A program made the position numbers and the translations under genes. 14,429 bases of DNA, taken from NCBI GenBank assembly GCA_036568605.1, contig DATCSE010000076.1:1-14429 (forward strand), read 5' to 3'. The stretch comes from DATCSE01 sp036568605 (GTDB lineage Bacteria; Pseudomonadota; Gammaproteobacteria; Burkholderiales; Burkholderiaceae_C). Positions 6,172 through 13,201 of this stretch are shown piece after piece; positions within the stretch are counted from its first letter, which is position 1; each line of letters begins with the position of its first letter. Under the pieces are notes generated by a model, which had not been told where the DNA came from, did not search any database, and saw only the letters and a list, made by a program, of their open reading frames with translations.

Positions 6172-7875
6172 TCAACCGGCATGGGCCGGCGCGGTCGCGC
6201 GCCGCACCGCGTTGGCCGAGGCCTTGAACGGCTCCAGGCCGACGCGCTTGACGGTGTCGATGAACAACTCTTTCGTGCTGCGCTGCGCGCGGTACGTGTC
6301 GATCACCGCTTCGATCACGTCGGCGACTTCGTCCGCCGAGAACGACGGCCCGATCACCTTGCCGGGCACCGAGGCGCCGCTGATCGCCGAGCCGTCGGAG
6401 CCGCCCAGCGAGACCTGGTACCACTCCTTGCCGTCCTTGTCGACGCCGAGGATGCCGATGTGCCCGCTGTGGTGGTGGCCGCACGAGTTCATGCAGCCGC
6501 TGATGTGCAGGTCGATGTCGCCGATGTCGTAGAGCTCGTCGATCTCGGAGTAGCGCTGCAGGATCTCCTCGGCGATCGGGATCGAGCGCGCGTTCGCGAG
6601 GCCGCAGAAGTCGCCGCCCGGGCAGGCGATCATGTCGGTCAGCAGGCCGATGTTGGGCGTCGCGAAGCTGGCGGCCTTTGCGGCCTGCCACAGCGCCTGC
6701 AGGTCGCTTTCGTGGACCCACGGCAGCAGCAGGTTCTGGTCGTGCGTGACGCGCGCCTCGCCGTGGCTGAAGCGCTCGGCGATCACGGCGGCGGCGTCGA
6801 GCTGCTCGGCCGTCGTGTCGCCGGGCGCCTGGCCGGCGCGCTTCAGCGACAAGGTCACCGCGCGGTAGCCCGGCAGGCGGTGCGCGTGCACGTTGCGCTC
6901 GAGCCAGCGCGCGAATGCGATCGGCGCGTCGAAGTCCGACGCACTGCTTCCGCTGGGCCGCACGCCCACGCCGTCCGGCAGCGCGAAGCTCTTCGCGACG
7001 CGGTCGAACTCGGCCTGCGGCAGCAGGTGCGCGCTGCCGTCCCGGTCACGCTCGAGGATGTCGACGAATTCGGCCTCGACCGCATCGATGAACTTCTGGC
7101 CCTCGGCCTTCACGAGGATCTTGATGCGCGCCTTGTACATGTTGTCGCGCCGGCCGTAGCGGTTGTAGACGCGCACGATCGCCTCGATGAACACGAGGAT
7201 CTGCTGCCACGGCAGGAACTCGCGGATCACGGTGCCGATCACCGGCGTGCGGCCCATGCCGCCGCCGACCAGCACCTTGAAGCCGACTTCGCCGCGCTCG
7301 TTCTTCACGAGCTGCAGGCCGATGTCGTGCCAGGCGATCGCGGCGCGATCTTCGGTAGCGCCGGTGATCGCGATCTTGAACTTGCGCGGCAGGAACGCGA
7401 ACTCCGGGTGCAGCGTGCTCCACTGGCGCAGCAGCTCGGCGTACGGGCGCGGGTCGACCGCTTCGTCGGGCGCGATGCCGGCCAGCCCGTCGCTCGTGAT
7501 GTTGCGGATGCAATTGCCGCTGGTCTGGATGCCGTGCATGTCGACATCCGCGAGCAGGTCCATCACGTCGGCGCTGCGATCCAGCGGGATCCAGTTGAAC
7601 TGGCAGTTCTGGCGCGTCGTGAAGTGGCAATAGCCGCGGTCGTACTCGCGTGCGATGCGCGCCAGCGCGCGCAGCTGCTTCGCGCTGATCTCGCCGTATG
7701 GCACCGCGATGCGCAGCATCGGCGCATGGCGCTGGATGTACCAGCCGTTCTGGAGGCGCAGCGGTCGGAAGTCGTCGTCGGTGAGCGTGCCGGCCAGGTT
7801 GCGCTCGAGCTGGTCGCGGTATTGCGCGGCGCGCTGGTGCACGAACTGGCGGTCGAACTCGGTGTACTGGTACAT
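6172..7875 (-). CDS. cysI: Sulfite reductase hemoprotein (siroheme/[4Fe-4S])
   Basis: A 567-aa nitrite/sulfite-reductase-family enzyme carrying out the six-electron reduction of sulfite to sulfide. Two ferredoxin-like half domains alternate with two siroheme/Fe-S domains. The coupled-cluster ligands are C418 and C424 (CPGGDFC) and C461 and C465 (CMNSC), the latter followed by GHHHSGHIGILG. N-terminal siroheme-pocket segments are CHFTTRQNCQFNWI (83-96) and TSGNCIRNITSD (118-129). Nitrite reductase activity cannot be excluded by sequence alone, but the cysH/D/N neighbours make sulfite the likely substrate. No flavoprotein partner cysJ is present, so the electron donor is not given by the operon. 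It begins 10 nt after the TSUP permease stop. Confidence 0.94.
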   Translation of the reverse strand: MYQYTEFDRQFVHQRAAQYRDQLERNLAGTLTDDDFRPLRLQNGWYIQRHAPMLRIAVPYGEISAKQLRALARIAREYDRGYCHFTTRQNCQFNWIPLDRSADVMDLLADVDMHGIQTSGNCIRNITSDGLAGIAPDEAVDPRPYAELLRQWSTLHPEFAFLPRKFKIAITGATEDRAAIAWHDIGLQLVKNERGEVGFKVLVGGGMGRTPVIGTVIREFLPWQQILVFIEAIVRVYNRYGRRDNMYKARIKILVKAEGQKFIDAVEAEFVDILERDRDGSAHLLPQAEFDRVAKSFALPDGVGVRPSGSSASDFDAPIAFARWLERNVHAHRLPGYRAVTLSLKRAGQAPGDTTAEQLDAAAVIAERFSHGEARVTHDQNLLLPWVHESDLQALWQAAKAASFATPNIGLLTDMIACPGGDFCGLANARSIPIAEEILQRYSEIDELYDIGDIDLHISGCMNSCGHHHSGHIGILGVDKDGKEWYQVSLGGSDGSAISGASVPGKVIGPSFSADEVADVIEAVIDTYRAQRSTKELFIDTVKRVGLEPFKASANAVRRATAPAHAG

Positions 7876-7885
7876 CGTGGTTGCT

Positions 7886-8653
7886 TCAGTGAATCACTTT
7901 GAGGCCGGCTGTCACGAGCGACAGGCACAGCGCGGCGCGGGTCCAGCGTTCGGGCAGCAGCTTGGTCAGGTTCGCGCCGATCCAGATGCCCGGCAGCGAG
8001 CCGACCAGCAGCGCGCCCAGCAGGCCCCAGTCGACATTGCCCAACGTCGCGTGGCCGATGCCGGCCACCAGCGTGAGCGGAACGGCATGCGCGATGTCGG
8101 TGCCGACCACGCGCTGGGTCGGCAACCTCGGGTAGAGCACCAGGATCAGCGTGACGCCGATCGCCCCGGCGCCCACCGAGCTGAGCGACACCAGCACCCC
8201 CAGCAGTGCCCCGGCCGCCACCGTGATGGCCGGCTTGCGCGACTCGGGCAGCCAACGCTGCAGCTTGAGACCGACCTGCTGCCACGTGCTGCGGTAGGCC
8301 ACGGTCACCGCGGTCACCAGCAGCGCGATGCCCAGCGCCACCGTCAGCGTGTTGGCCCAGGTCTTGGTGATGCCGGTGGCGTGCATCGCGAAGATCGTGA
8401 GCACGGCGGCCGGCAGGCTGCCGGCGAGCAGCCGCGTCACGATGCGCACGTCGACATGGCCGTGGCGTGCATGCGCCAACGCGCCGCCGCTCTTCGTGAT
8501 GGCCGCGAAGAACAGGTCAGTGCCGATCGCGACGGCCGGGCTGAGCCGGAACACGCCGATCAGCAGCGGCGTCATCAGCGAGCCGCCACCGACGCCCGTC
8601 ATGCCGACGATCGCACCGATTCCGAACCCGCTCAGAACTGCCACCCAATCCAT
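7886..8653 (-). CDS. TSUP-family (TauE/SafE) sulfur-compound permease
   Basis: A 255-aa inner-membrane protein of the TSUP family (formerly DUF81), with about eight hydrophobic segments in two homologous halves. The first half begins with a GFGIGAIVGMTGVGGGSLMTP-type segment. The second repeats it with VLVSLSSVGAGAIGVTL, including the family's glycine-rich helix breaks. Members move sulfite, sulfoacetate, taurine-derived sulfur or sulfate. As the first gene of the sulfate-reduction operon it may import sulfate or release excess sulfite; direction and substrate are inferred. The start is ATG 8653-8651 with a GGAAAG ribosome site at 8664-8659 and a 5-nt spacer. cysI follows after 10 nt. Confidence 0.9.
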   Translation of the reverse strand: MDWVAVLSGFGIGAIVGMTGVGGGSLMTPLLIGVFRLSPAVAIGTDLFFAAITKSGGALAHARHGHVDVRIVTRLLAGSLPAAVLTIFAMHATGITKTWANTLTVALGIALLVTAVTVAYRSTWQQVGLKLQRWLPESRKPAITVAAGALLGVLVSLSSVGAGAIGVTLILVLYPRLPTQRVVGTDIAHAVPLTLVAGIGHATLGNVDWGLLGALLVGSLPGIWIGANLTKLLPERWTRAALCLSLVTAGLKVIH

Positions 8654-8794
8654 TGCGACTTTCCATGGTTCATGCCCGGGCCGCGCCCGTTGGAGTCGGG
8701 AACTCTAGTGGCGGCTCTTATATATGAGAAGAACAAAATCGTTCGATGCTTATGCCAATCCGGCCTATCCATCGCTTTTCTAGAATCTCGGTCG
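8654..8794. promoter_or_regulatory. Divergent promoter region of the cys operon and patatin gene
   Basis: This 141-nt gap between divergent genes has an AT-rich core (about 8715-8755) in an otherwise very GC-rich window. On the minus strand CATATATAAG (8726-8717) offers a -10 sequence (TATATA or TATAAG) with only a poor -35, as expected for an activator-dependent promoter. An imperfect palindrome CTCTTATATATGAG spans 8715-8728. CTTAT occurs at 8717-8721 and again at 8749-8753, 32 bp apart, about three helical turns. Such ATAAG-rich sites would suit a LysR-type activator such as CysB, but no regulator gene is nearby and this is inference. On the plus strand TAGAAT at 8781-8786 could be a -10 for the patatin gene, with no clear -35. 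Confidence 0.5.
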
Positions 8795-9763
8795 ATGAAT
8801 TCCAGTCCATGCCGACGCCGCCTCGGCGCTGCGCTCGTGTCCCTTTGCGTGCTCGCACTGGCCGCCTGCCAGACAGCGGCCCCGATCGTCAAGCCGCCGG
8901 AACCGCCGCAGGGTCCGGTCGCGGCGCTGCCGCCGGTCGCGCCGCCTCCCGTGCCGGTCGAGCCGGCGATCCCGCGGCCGCCGCCGAAGCCGCCGCGCAT
9001 CGGCCTGGCGCTGGGCGGCGGCGCGGCGCGCGGTTTTGCCCACATCGGCGTGATCCAGGTGCTGGAGGAGAGCGGCATCAAGCCGGATCTGGTGGTCGGC
9101 ACCTCGGCCGGCAGCCTGGTCGCGACGCTGTATGCCGCCGGTCGCAACGGCGCCGCGCTGGTCAAGCTCGCCGACTCGATGGATGAATCGGCCTTCACCG
9201 ACTGGTCGTTCCCCGGCCGCGGGCTGATTCGCGGCGAGGCGCTCGCGCGCTATGTGCGCGAGCAGACCGGCAACCGCACGATCGAGAAGCTGCCGCTGCC
9301 GCTCGGGATCGTCGCCACCGATCTGGACAGCGGCGCGCCCATCCTGTTCCAGCGTGGCGACCCGGGCGTCGCGGTGCGTGCGTCCAGCGCGGTGCCGGCG
9401 GTGTTCCAGCCAGTGCGCATCGGCAGCCGCGAGTATGTCGACGGCGGGCTGGTCTCGCCGGTGCCGGTGCGTTTCGCGCGGCAGATGGGTGCCGAGTTCG
9501 TGATCGCGGTCGACATCTCGTCCGCACCCGACGGCAACGCCACCGGCGATGCGATGCGCATGCTGCTGCAGACCTTCGCGATCATGGGCCACAGCATCAA
9601 CTACTTCGAGCTGCGCGACGCCGATGTCGTGCTGAGCCCGAAGCTGCCGGGCGTCTCGGGCGCCGACTTCACGAACCGCAAGAAGTCGATCCAGGCCGGC
9701 CGCGACGCGGCACTGGCCGCATTGCCGGCCCTGCGCACGAAGATCATGGCGGCGATGCATTGA
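8795..9763 (+). CDS. Patatin-like phospholipase lipoprotein (RssA-like)
   Basis: A 322-aa predicted serine acyl hydrolase anchored to the cell envelope. The N terminus is a lipoprotein signal: charged CRRRLG, a hydrophobic stretch, then lipobox ALAAC with C25 as the lipidated cysteine. A strongly proline-rich linker (34-67) leads to the patatin domain. The domain has an oxyanion-loop GGGAARG (74-80), the nucleophile elbow GTSAGS with Ser104, and the catalytic Asp216 in DGG. Members hydrolyse phospholipids or other acyl esters; the substrate here is unknown. The start is ATG 8795-8797, which gives an intact signal peptide; no good ribosome binding site precedes it. It diverges from the cys operon and looks monocistronic. 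Confidence 0.9.
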   Translation: MNSSPCRRRLGAALVSLCVLALAACQTAAPIVKPPEPPQGPVAALPPVAPPPVPVEPAIPRPPPKPPRIGLALGGGAARGFAHIGVIQVLEESGIKPDLVVGTSAGSLVATLYAAGRNGAALVKLADSMDESAFTDWSFPGRGLIRGEALARYVREQTGNRTIEKLPLPLGIVATDLDSGAPILFQRGDPGVAVRASSAVPAVFQPVRIGSREYVDGGLVSPVPVRFARQMGAEFVIAVDISSAPDGNATGDAMRMLLQTFAIMGHSINYFELRDADVVLSPKLPGVSGADFTNRKKSIQAGRDAALAALPALRTKIMAAMH

Positions 9764-9774
9764 CCGCTGGCGGA

Positions 9775-9808
9775 CAAAACAAAACGGCCCGGTGCGAACA
9801 CCGGGCCG
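9775..9808 (-). terminator. Rho-independent terminator for phaP
   Basis: A perfect 10-bp GC-rich stem, CGGCCCGGTG (9785-9794) with CACCGGGCCG (9799-9808), closes a CGAA-type tetraloop. On the minus strand it is followed at once by TTTTGTTTTG (9784-9775), the expected U-rich tail. It therefore ends transcripts coming from phaP. On the plus strand no T-run follows, though the stem may still help stop the patatin transcript. Confidence 0.85.
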
Positions 9809-9960
9809 AAGGGTACCCTGAAGAGGGGGTCAGAGGTACCGAGGAGACAACCTTCAGGAAAGCCGCGGGAGTTGCCCGCGGCAAGTCTGAGATGGCCGCT
9901 CGGTCGCGAAGTTCAAGGTCTGCACAAATGTTTACCGAGCGGCCGGATGCGAATCCCGGC
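9809..9960. repeat. Cluster of inverted repeats 3' of phaP
   Basis: Several further inverted repeats are packed into this convergent gap. GGGTACCC at 9811-9818 is self-complementary. CCTGAAG (9817-9823) pairs with CTTCAGG (9852-9858). GCCGCGGG (9862-9869) pairs with CCCGCGGC (9875-9882) around a 5-nt loop. An 11-bp perfect pair, GGCCGCTCGGT (9894-9904) and ACCGAGCGGCC (9934-9944), encloses 29 nt. No open frame here looks real. The stems would lie in the phaP 3' untranslated region, where they could protect the message or give rise to a small RNA; that is inference. Confidence 0.6.
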
Positions 9961-10518
9961 TCAGGCGGCAGCGCGCTTGGTCTTCGCGGTGGCGGCTTGC
10001 GTGGCCTTCGCGGCTTGCGTGCTCAGCGCCTGGAAGTTCGCTTCGGCAACGTCGCTGGCTTGCTTGACGGCCTTCTGCACGCCTTCGAACGCGTTGTTCG
10101 CGGCGGCAACCGCCGACTTCACGAGCGCGACCGCGTTTTCGGTGCCGGCCGGCGCGTTCTTCACGGCGCTGTCGACCACCGCCATGAACTTGGCTTGCGC
10201 GTCCGACGCGGTGGATTCGGCCACCTTCGAGACTTCGGCGTTGGTCGCCGCGGCGATGTCATACACGTGACGGGTGTACGCGGCAGCCTTTTCGGCGGCC
10301 GGCTGCAGCAGGCCGGCTTGCAGCGCGAGCAGTTCTTGCGCGTCCTTGACCGACAGCGCGGCCTTGGTCGTTTCGGCGGCTTCGCCCAGCGCGGTCTTCG
10401 CGACTTGCAGGTTCAGCTCGACGAGCTTCTCGACGCCTTCGAAGGCCTTGTTGGTCAGGCCGAAGAGCACTTCGATGTTGGACTTGTGGGCGGCGACGAT
10501 TTGTTCAGCGGTCAGCAT
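9961..10518 (-). CDS. phaP: Phasin, PHA granule-associated protein
   Basis: A 185-aa amphipathic, Ala/Lys-rich helical protein of the Phasin_2 type that coats polyhydroxyalkanoate granules and controls their size and number. Family features are the N-terminal MLTAEQIVAAHKSNIEVLFGL-like opening, the KAFEGVEKLVELNLQ segment, and the long helical middle with repeated FEGVQKAVKQAS-type motifs. The C terminus is a Lys/Ala/Thr tail. No signal peptide or cysteine is present. The start is ATG 10518-10516 with GGAG at 10532-10529 and a 10-nt spacer. It is monocistronic, with its own promoter and terminator. It implies that the host makes PHB/PHA. Confidence 0.95.
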   Translation of the reverse strand: MLTAEQIVAAHKSNIEVLFGLTNKAFEGVEKLVELNLQVAKTALGEAAETTKAALSVKDAQELLALQAGLLQPAAEKAAAYTRHVYDIAAATNAEVSKVAESTASDAQAKFMAVVDSAVKNAPAGTENAVALVKSAVAAANNAFEGVQKAVKQASDVAEANFQALSTQAAKATQAATAKTKRAAA

Positions 10519-10595
10519 GGTGATGTTTCTCCGGATCGTTGAGGGGAGCGAGAGGCGGGAACTACTACTGCGGGGGAGCTTGCAGGCTGCTGAAA

Positions 10596-10611
10596 TTGCT
10601 GCACTGCAACA
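10596..10611. promoter_or_regulatory. PhaR-like operator, downstream site
   Basis: TTGCTGCACTGCAACA contains a near-palindrome, TTGC...GCAA over 14 bp, of the TGC-rich type bound by the PHA-responsive repressor PhaR in PHA producers. It begins just after the predicted phaP transcription start, a position suited to repression that is relieved when PHA accumulates. Assignment rests on pattern resemblance only. Confidence 0.5.
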
Positions 10612-10619
10612 TGGCTCGA

Positions 10620-10647
10620 ATTGTATAGGCCTGTCACGACATTTCAA
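10620..10647 (-). promoter_or_regulatory. sigma-70 type promoter of phaP
   Basis: On the minus strand TTGAAA (10647-10642) and TACAAT (10625-10620) form a good -35/-10 pair with a 16-bp spacer. Transcription would start near 10613, leaving a leader of about 95 nt before the phaP ATG. PhaR-like palindromes flank it on both sides. Confidence 0.7.
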
Positions 10648-10655
10648 GCTGTTTT

Positions 10656-10671
10656 TGTTGCGACGCAGCAA
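10656..10671. promoter_or_regulatory. PhaR-like operator, upstream site
   Basis: TTGCGACGCAGCAA at 10658-10671 is a second TTGC...GCAA near-palindrome, preceded by TG. On the minus strand it reads TTGCTGCGTCGCAACA, closely matching the site at 10596-10611 (TTGCTGCACTGCAACA). It sits directly upstream of the phaP -35 element, so the two sites bracket the promoter. Confidence 0.5.
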
Positions 10672-10672
10672 T

Positions 10673-10690
10673 CTAGGTGACCAAACCTAG
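10673..10690. promoter_or_regulatory. Perfect CTAGGT-N6-ACCTAG inverted repeat
   Basis: CTAGGT (10673-10678) and ACCTAG (10685-10690) form a perfect 6-bp inverted repeat around GACCAA. It lies between the divergent phaP and thioesterase genes, adjacent to the upstream PhaR-like site. The symmetry suits a dimeric repressor acting on the plus-strand thioesterase operon, but no cognate regulator is visible in the window. Confidence 0.35.
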
Positions 10691-10761
10691 CGGGGCTCAG
10701 CGGCGTGAGGCGGGCGACCGCTCGTATAGCCATGCAGCGAGCAATGGAACAATCGGGGCAC

Positions 10762-11223
10762 ATGACCTCCCCAGACCTCGTTCCCGGAGCCGCCGCCCGC
10801 CCGACGGCCCGGCCGCGCAGCGCCTACCGGCGCTTCATGTCGCTGACGACGCGCTGGATGGACAACGACGCCTACGGCCACTTGAACAACGTCGTCTACT
10901 ACAGCTTGTTCGACACGGTCGTGAACCGCACGCTGATCGAGGCCGGGGCGCTCGACATCGAACGCAGCCAGGTGATCGGCCTGGTCGTCGAGACGCATTG
11001 CAACTACTTCGCGCCGCTCGCGTTCCCGCAGACGGTCGAGGCCGGACTTCGCGTCGCGACGATAGGCTCGTCCAGCGTGCGCTACGAGATCGGCCTGTTC
11101 GGCGAAGGCGCCCAGACCGCCGCCGCGTGCGGGCACTTCGTGCATGTCTATGTCGACCGTGTGACGCGCCGTCCGGTCGCATTGCCCGATCCGCTCAAAA
11201 CCACTTTGCAAGGATTGCTGTGA
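10762..11223 (+). CDS. Hotdog-fold acyl-CoA thioesterase (4HBT family)
   Basis: A protein of about 153 aa that should hydrolyse an acyl-CoA thioester in the cytoplasm. The 4-hydroxybenzoyl-CoA thioesterase-type active-site segment TRWMDNDAYGHLNNVVYY is at 30-47, with the acidic D34/D36 and GHxNN. Further hotdog strands are VVETHCNYFAPLAFP and SSSVRYEIGLF. The start is uncertain: in-frame ATGs lie at 10732, 10744 and 10762, and a GTG at 10705, none with a strong ribosome site. I chose 10762 because conservation begins shortly after it. The stop overlaps the next gene's GTG start (GTGA). The acyl substrate is unknown. Confidence 0.85.
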   Translation: MTSPDLVPGAAARPTARPRSAYRRFMSLTTRWMDNDAYGHLNNVVYYSLFDTVVNRTLIEAGALDIERSQVIGLVVETHCNYFAPLAFPQTVEAGLRVATIGSSSVRYEIGLFGEGAQTAAACGHFVHVYVDRVTRRPVALPDPLKTTLQGLL

Positions 11224-11933
11224 CCGCTTCGTCGTCCGCTCCCAGCCCCGAACAGATCGCGCTGGTCGATGCCGCCATCACCACGCGCCGCTCGCTGCGC
11301 GCGTTCCTGCCGACGCCGGTGCCGCGCGCGACGATCGAGGAGATCCTCGCGGTGGCGTCGCGCGCGCCGTCGGGCACCAACACGCAGCCGTGGAGGGTCT
11401 ACGTGCTGACCGGCGAGGCGAAGACCGAGCTGTCGCGCCGCGTCCGCGCCGCGTACGACGACCCGGTCGAACGCGCGAAGCACACCGAGGAATACGCCTA
11501 CTACCCGACCGAATGGGTCGCGCCGTTCATCGACCGGCGGCGCAAGGTCGGCTGGGACCTGTACGGTCTGCTCGGCATTGCGAAGACCGACAAGGCGCGC
11601 ATGCACGAGCAGCACGGCCGCAACTACGAGTTCTTCGACGCACCGGTCGGGCTGATGTTCACGATCGATCGCGTGATGCGGCAGGGGAGCTGGCTGGACT
11701 ACGGGATGTTCCTCGAAGCCGTCATGGTCGCGGCACGCGCCCGCGGGCTCGACACCTGCCCGCAGGCCGCGTTCACGCAGTTCCATCGCATCATCACCGA
11801 CTACCTCGAGGCGCCGCCGAACGAGCAGCTCGTGTGCGGCATGTCGCTCGGTCATGCCGATCCGGACGCGGTCGAGAACACGCTGATCACCGAGCGCGAG
11901 CCGGTGTCCGCTTTCGCGCACTTTCTCGAGTGA
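11220..11933 (+). CDS. Nitroreductase-family FMN oxidoreductase
   Basis: A 237-aa flavin enzyme of the nitroreductase fold, typically an FMN-binding dimer reducing nitro compounds, quinones or enones with NAD(P)H. FMN-phosphate-binding residues are in TRRSLRAF (22-29), the conserved APSGTNTQPW is at 49-58, and the C-terminal GMSLGHADPDAVENTL segment is usual. The physiological substrate cannot be told from sequence. The start is GTG 11220-11222, overlapping the thioesterase stop, with AAGGA at 11210-11214 and a 5-nt spacer; earlier in-frame codons lie inside the thioesterase gene. Its stop overlaps the permease start as GTGA, giving a translationally coupled trio. Confidence 0.9.
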   Translation: MTASSSAPSPEQIALVDAAITTRRSLRAFLPTPVPRATIEEILAVASRAPSGTNTQPWRVYVLTGEAKTELSRRVRAAYDDPVERAKHTEEYAYYPTEWVAPFIDRRRKVGWDLYGLLGIAKTDKARMHEQHGRNYEFFDAPVGLMFTIDRVMRQGSWLDYGMFLEAVMVAARARGLDTCPQAAFTQFHRIITDYLEAPPNEQLVCGMSLGHADPDAVENTLITEREPVSAFAHFLE

Positions 11934-13174
11934 GCGCCGCGGCGGCGTCGAGCGCGGCGGCCACGCCATCGCTGGCCGGCGTGCCGGTCGACTTCGTGCT
12001 GTTCGCGCTGACGCTGGCCGGTGTCGCGCTGTTCCATCGCCACACGCTGCGCGTCGCGGTGGCCGGGCTGGTCGCGATCACGCTGTACAAGCTCGCGTTC
12101 GGCACGTTCCGCGGCGTGCCGGGGCCGGACGGGCTGCTCGCGCTGCTGGGCCAGGAGTGGGTCACGCTCGCGAACCTGTTCGGGCTGCTGCTCGGCTTCG
12201 CGCTGCTGTCCAGGCACTTCGAGGAAAGCCGGCTGCCCGCGCTGCTGCCGCGTTATCTGCCCGACGACTGGAAGGGCGGCTTCGCGATGCTGGTGCTGGT
12301 GTTCGTGCTGTCGAGCTTCCTCGACAACATCGCCGCCGCGATGATAGGGGGGACCATGGCGACGGTGCTGTTCAAGGGCCGGCTGCACGTGGGCTTCCTG
12401 GCCGCGATCGTCGCCGCATCGAACGCCGGCGGCTCGGGCAGCGTGGTCGGCGACACCACGACGACGATGATGTGGATCGCCGGCGTGCCGCCGTCGCAAG
12501 TGCTGGACGCGTACATCGCCGCGGTGCCGGCGCTGTTGTTCTTCGGCGTGGTCGCGGCGCGCCAGCAGCATGCGCTGCAGCCGATCACGAAAGATGCGCC
12601 GGCCGGCATCGAGCTCGATGCATGGCGCCTGGTGATCGTCGCGGCGATCCTCGTCGCCGCGATCGCGGCCAACATCTGGTTCAACCTGCGCCATCCCGAG
12701 CTGCTCCAGCAGGCGCCCGTGATCGGCATCGCGGTCTGGGTCGCGATCGTGCTGACCGGCTGGATCCGCCGGCCCGACTGGAGCTTGTTGCCCGGCGCGG
12801 CACGCGGCAGCGTGTTCCTGCTGTCGCTGGTGCTGTGCGCCGCGATGATGCCGGTCGAGCACCTGCCCGGGGCTTCGTGGCCGGTGGCGCTCGGGCTCGG
12901 CTTCGTCTCGGCGGTGTTCGACAACATCCCGCTGACCGCGCTCGCGCTGCACCAGGGCGGCTACGACTGGGGCTTCCTGGCGTATGCGGTCGGCTTCGGC
13001 GGCTCGATGATCTGGTTCGGCTCGTCGGCCGGCGTCGCGCTGGCCAGCATGTTCCCGCAAGCGCGTTCGGTGGGCGCCTGGGTCGTCGGGGGCTGGCATG
13101 TCGCGATCGGCTACCTGATCGGCTTCGCCTGTCTGCTGCTCGCCATCGGCTGGCATCCCGACCTGCCACACTGA
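11930..13174 (+). CDS. Ion-transporter-superfamily permease (citrate/Na+:H+ antiporter-like)
   Basis: A 414-aa polytopic inner-membrane protein, with roughly ten to twelve hydrophobic segments, of the group usually annotated citrate transporter or sodium:proton antiporter. Two similar re-entrant-type segments mark internal duplication: SSFLDNIAAAMIGG in the first half and SAVFDNIPLTALAL in the second, each with an FLDN/FDN motif. Glycine/serine-rich ASNAGGSGSVVGDTTTTMMW and GFGGSMIWFGSSAGVALA follow them and would line the substrate path. The transported ion or acid is not predictable. The start is GTG 11930-11932, overlapping the nitroreductase stop. The N-terminal dozen residues are Ala/Ser-rich. 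Confidence 0.85.
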   Translation: MSAAAASSAAATPSLAGVPVDFVLFALTLAGVALFHRHTLRVAVAGLVAITLYKLAFGTFRGVPGPDGLLALLGQEWVTLANLFGLLLGFALLSRHFEESRLPALLPRYLPDDWKGGFAMLVLVFVLSSFLDNIAAAMIGGTMATVLFKGRLHVGFLAAIVAASNAGGSGSVVGDTTTTMMWIAGVPPSQVLDAYIAAVPALLFFGVVAARQQHALQPITKDAPAGIELDAWRLVIVAAILVAAIAANIWFNLRHPELLQQAPVIGIAVWVAIVLTGWIRRPDWSLLPGAARGSVFLLSLVLCAAMMPVEHLPGASWPVALGLGFVSAVFDNIPLTALALHQGGYDWGFLAYAVGFGGSMIWFGSSAGVALASMFPQARSVGAWVVGGWHVAIGYLIGFACLLLAIGWHPDLPH

Positions 13175-13201
13175 ACGACAACGAATGAAAGGAAGTTCCC
13201 G

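Noticed and set aside
6181..7902. Plus-strand frame (573 codons) opposite cysI
   Set aside because: It covers cysI almost exactly and has shadow composition (Val/Ala/Arg/Asp-rich, no motifs).
8781..8797. Leaderless transcript for the patatin gene from TAGAAT at 8781-8786
   Set aside because: The -10 would place the start almost at the ATG, but no -35 is present at the right spacing. The evidence is too thin.
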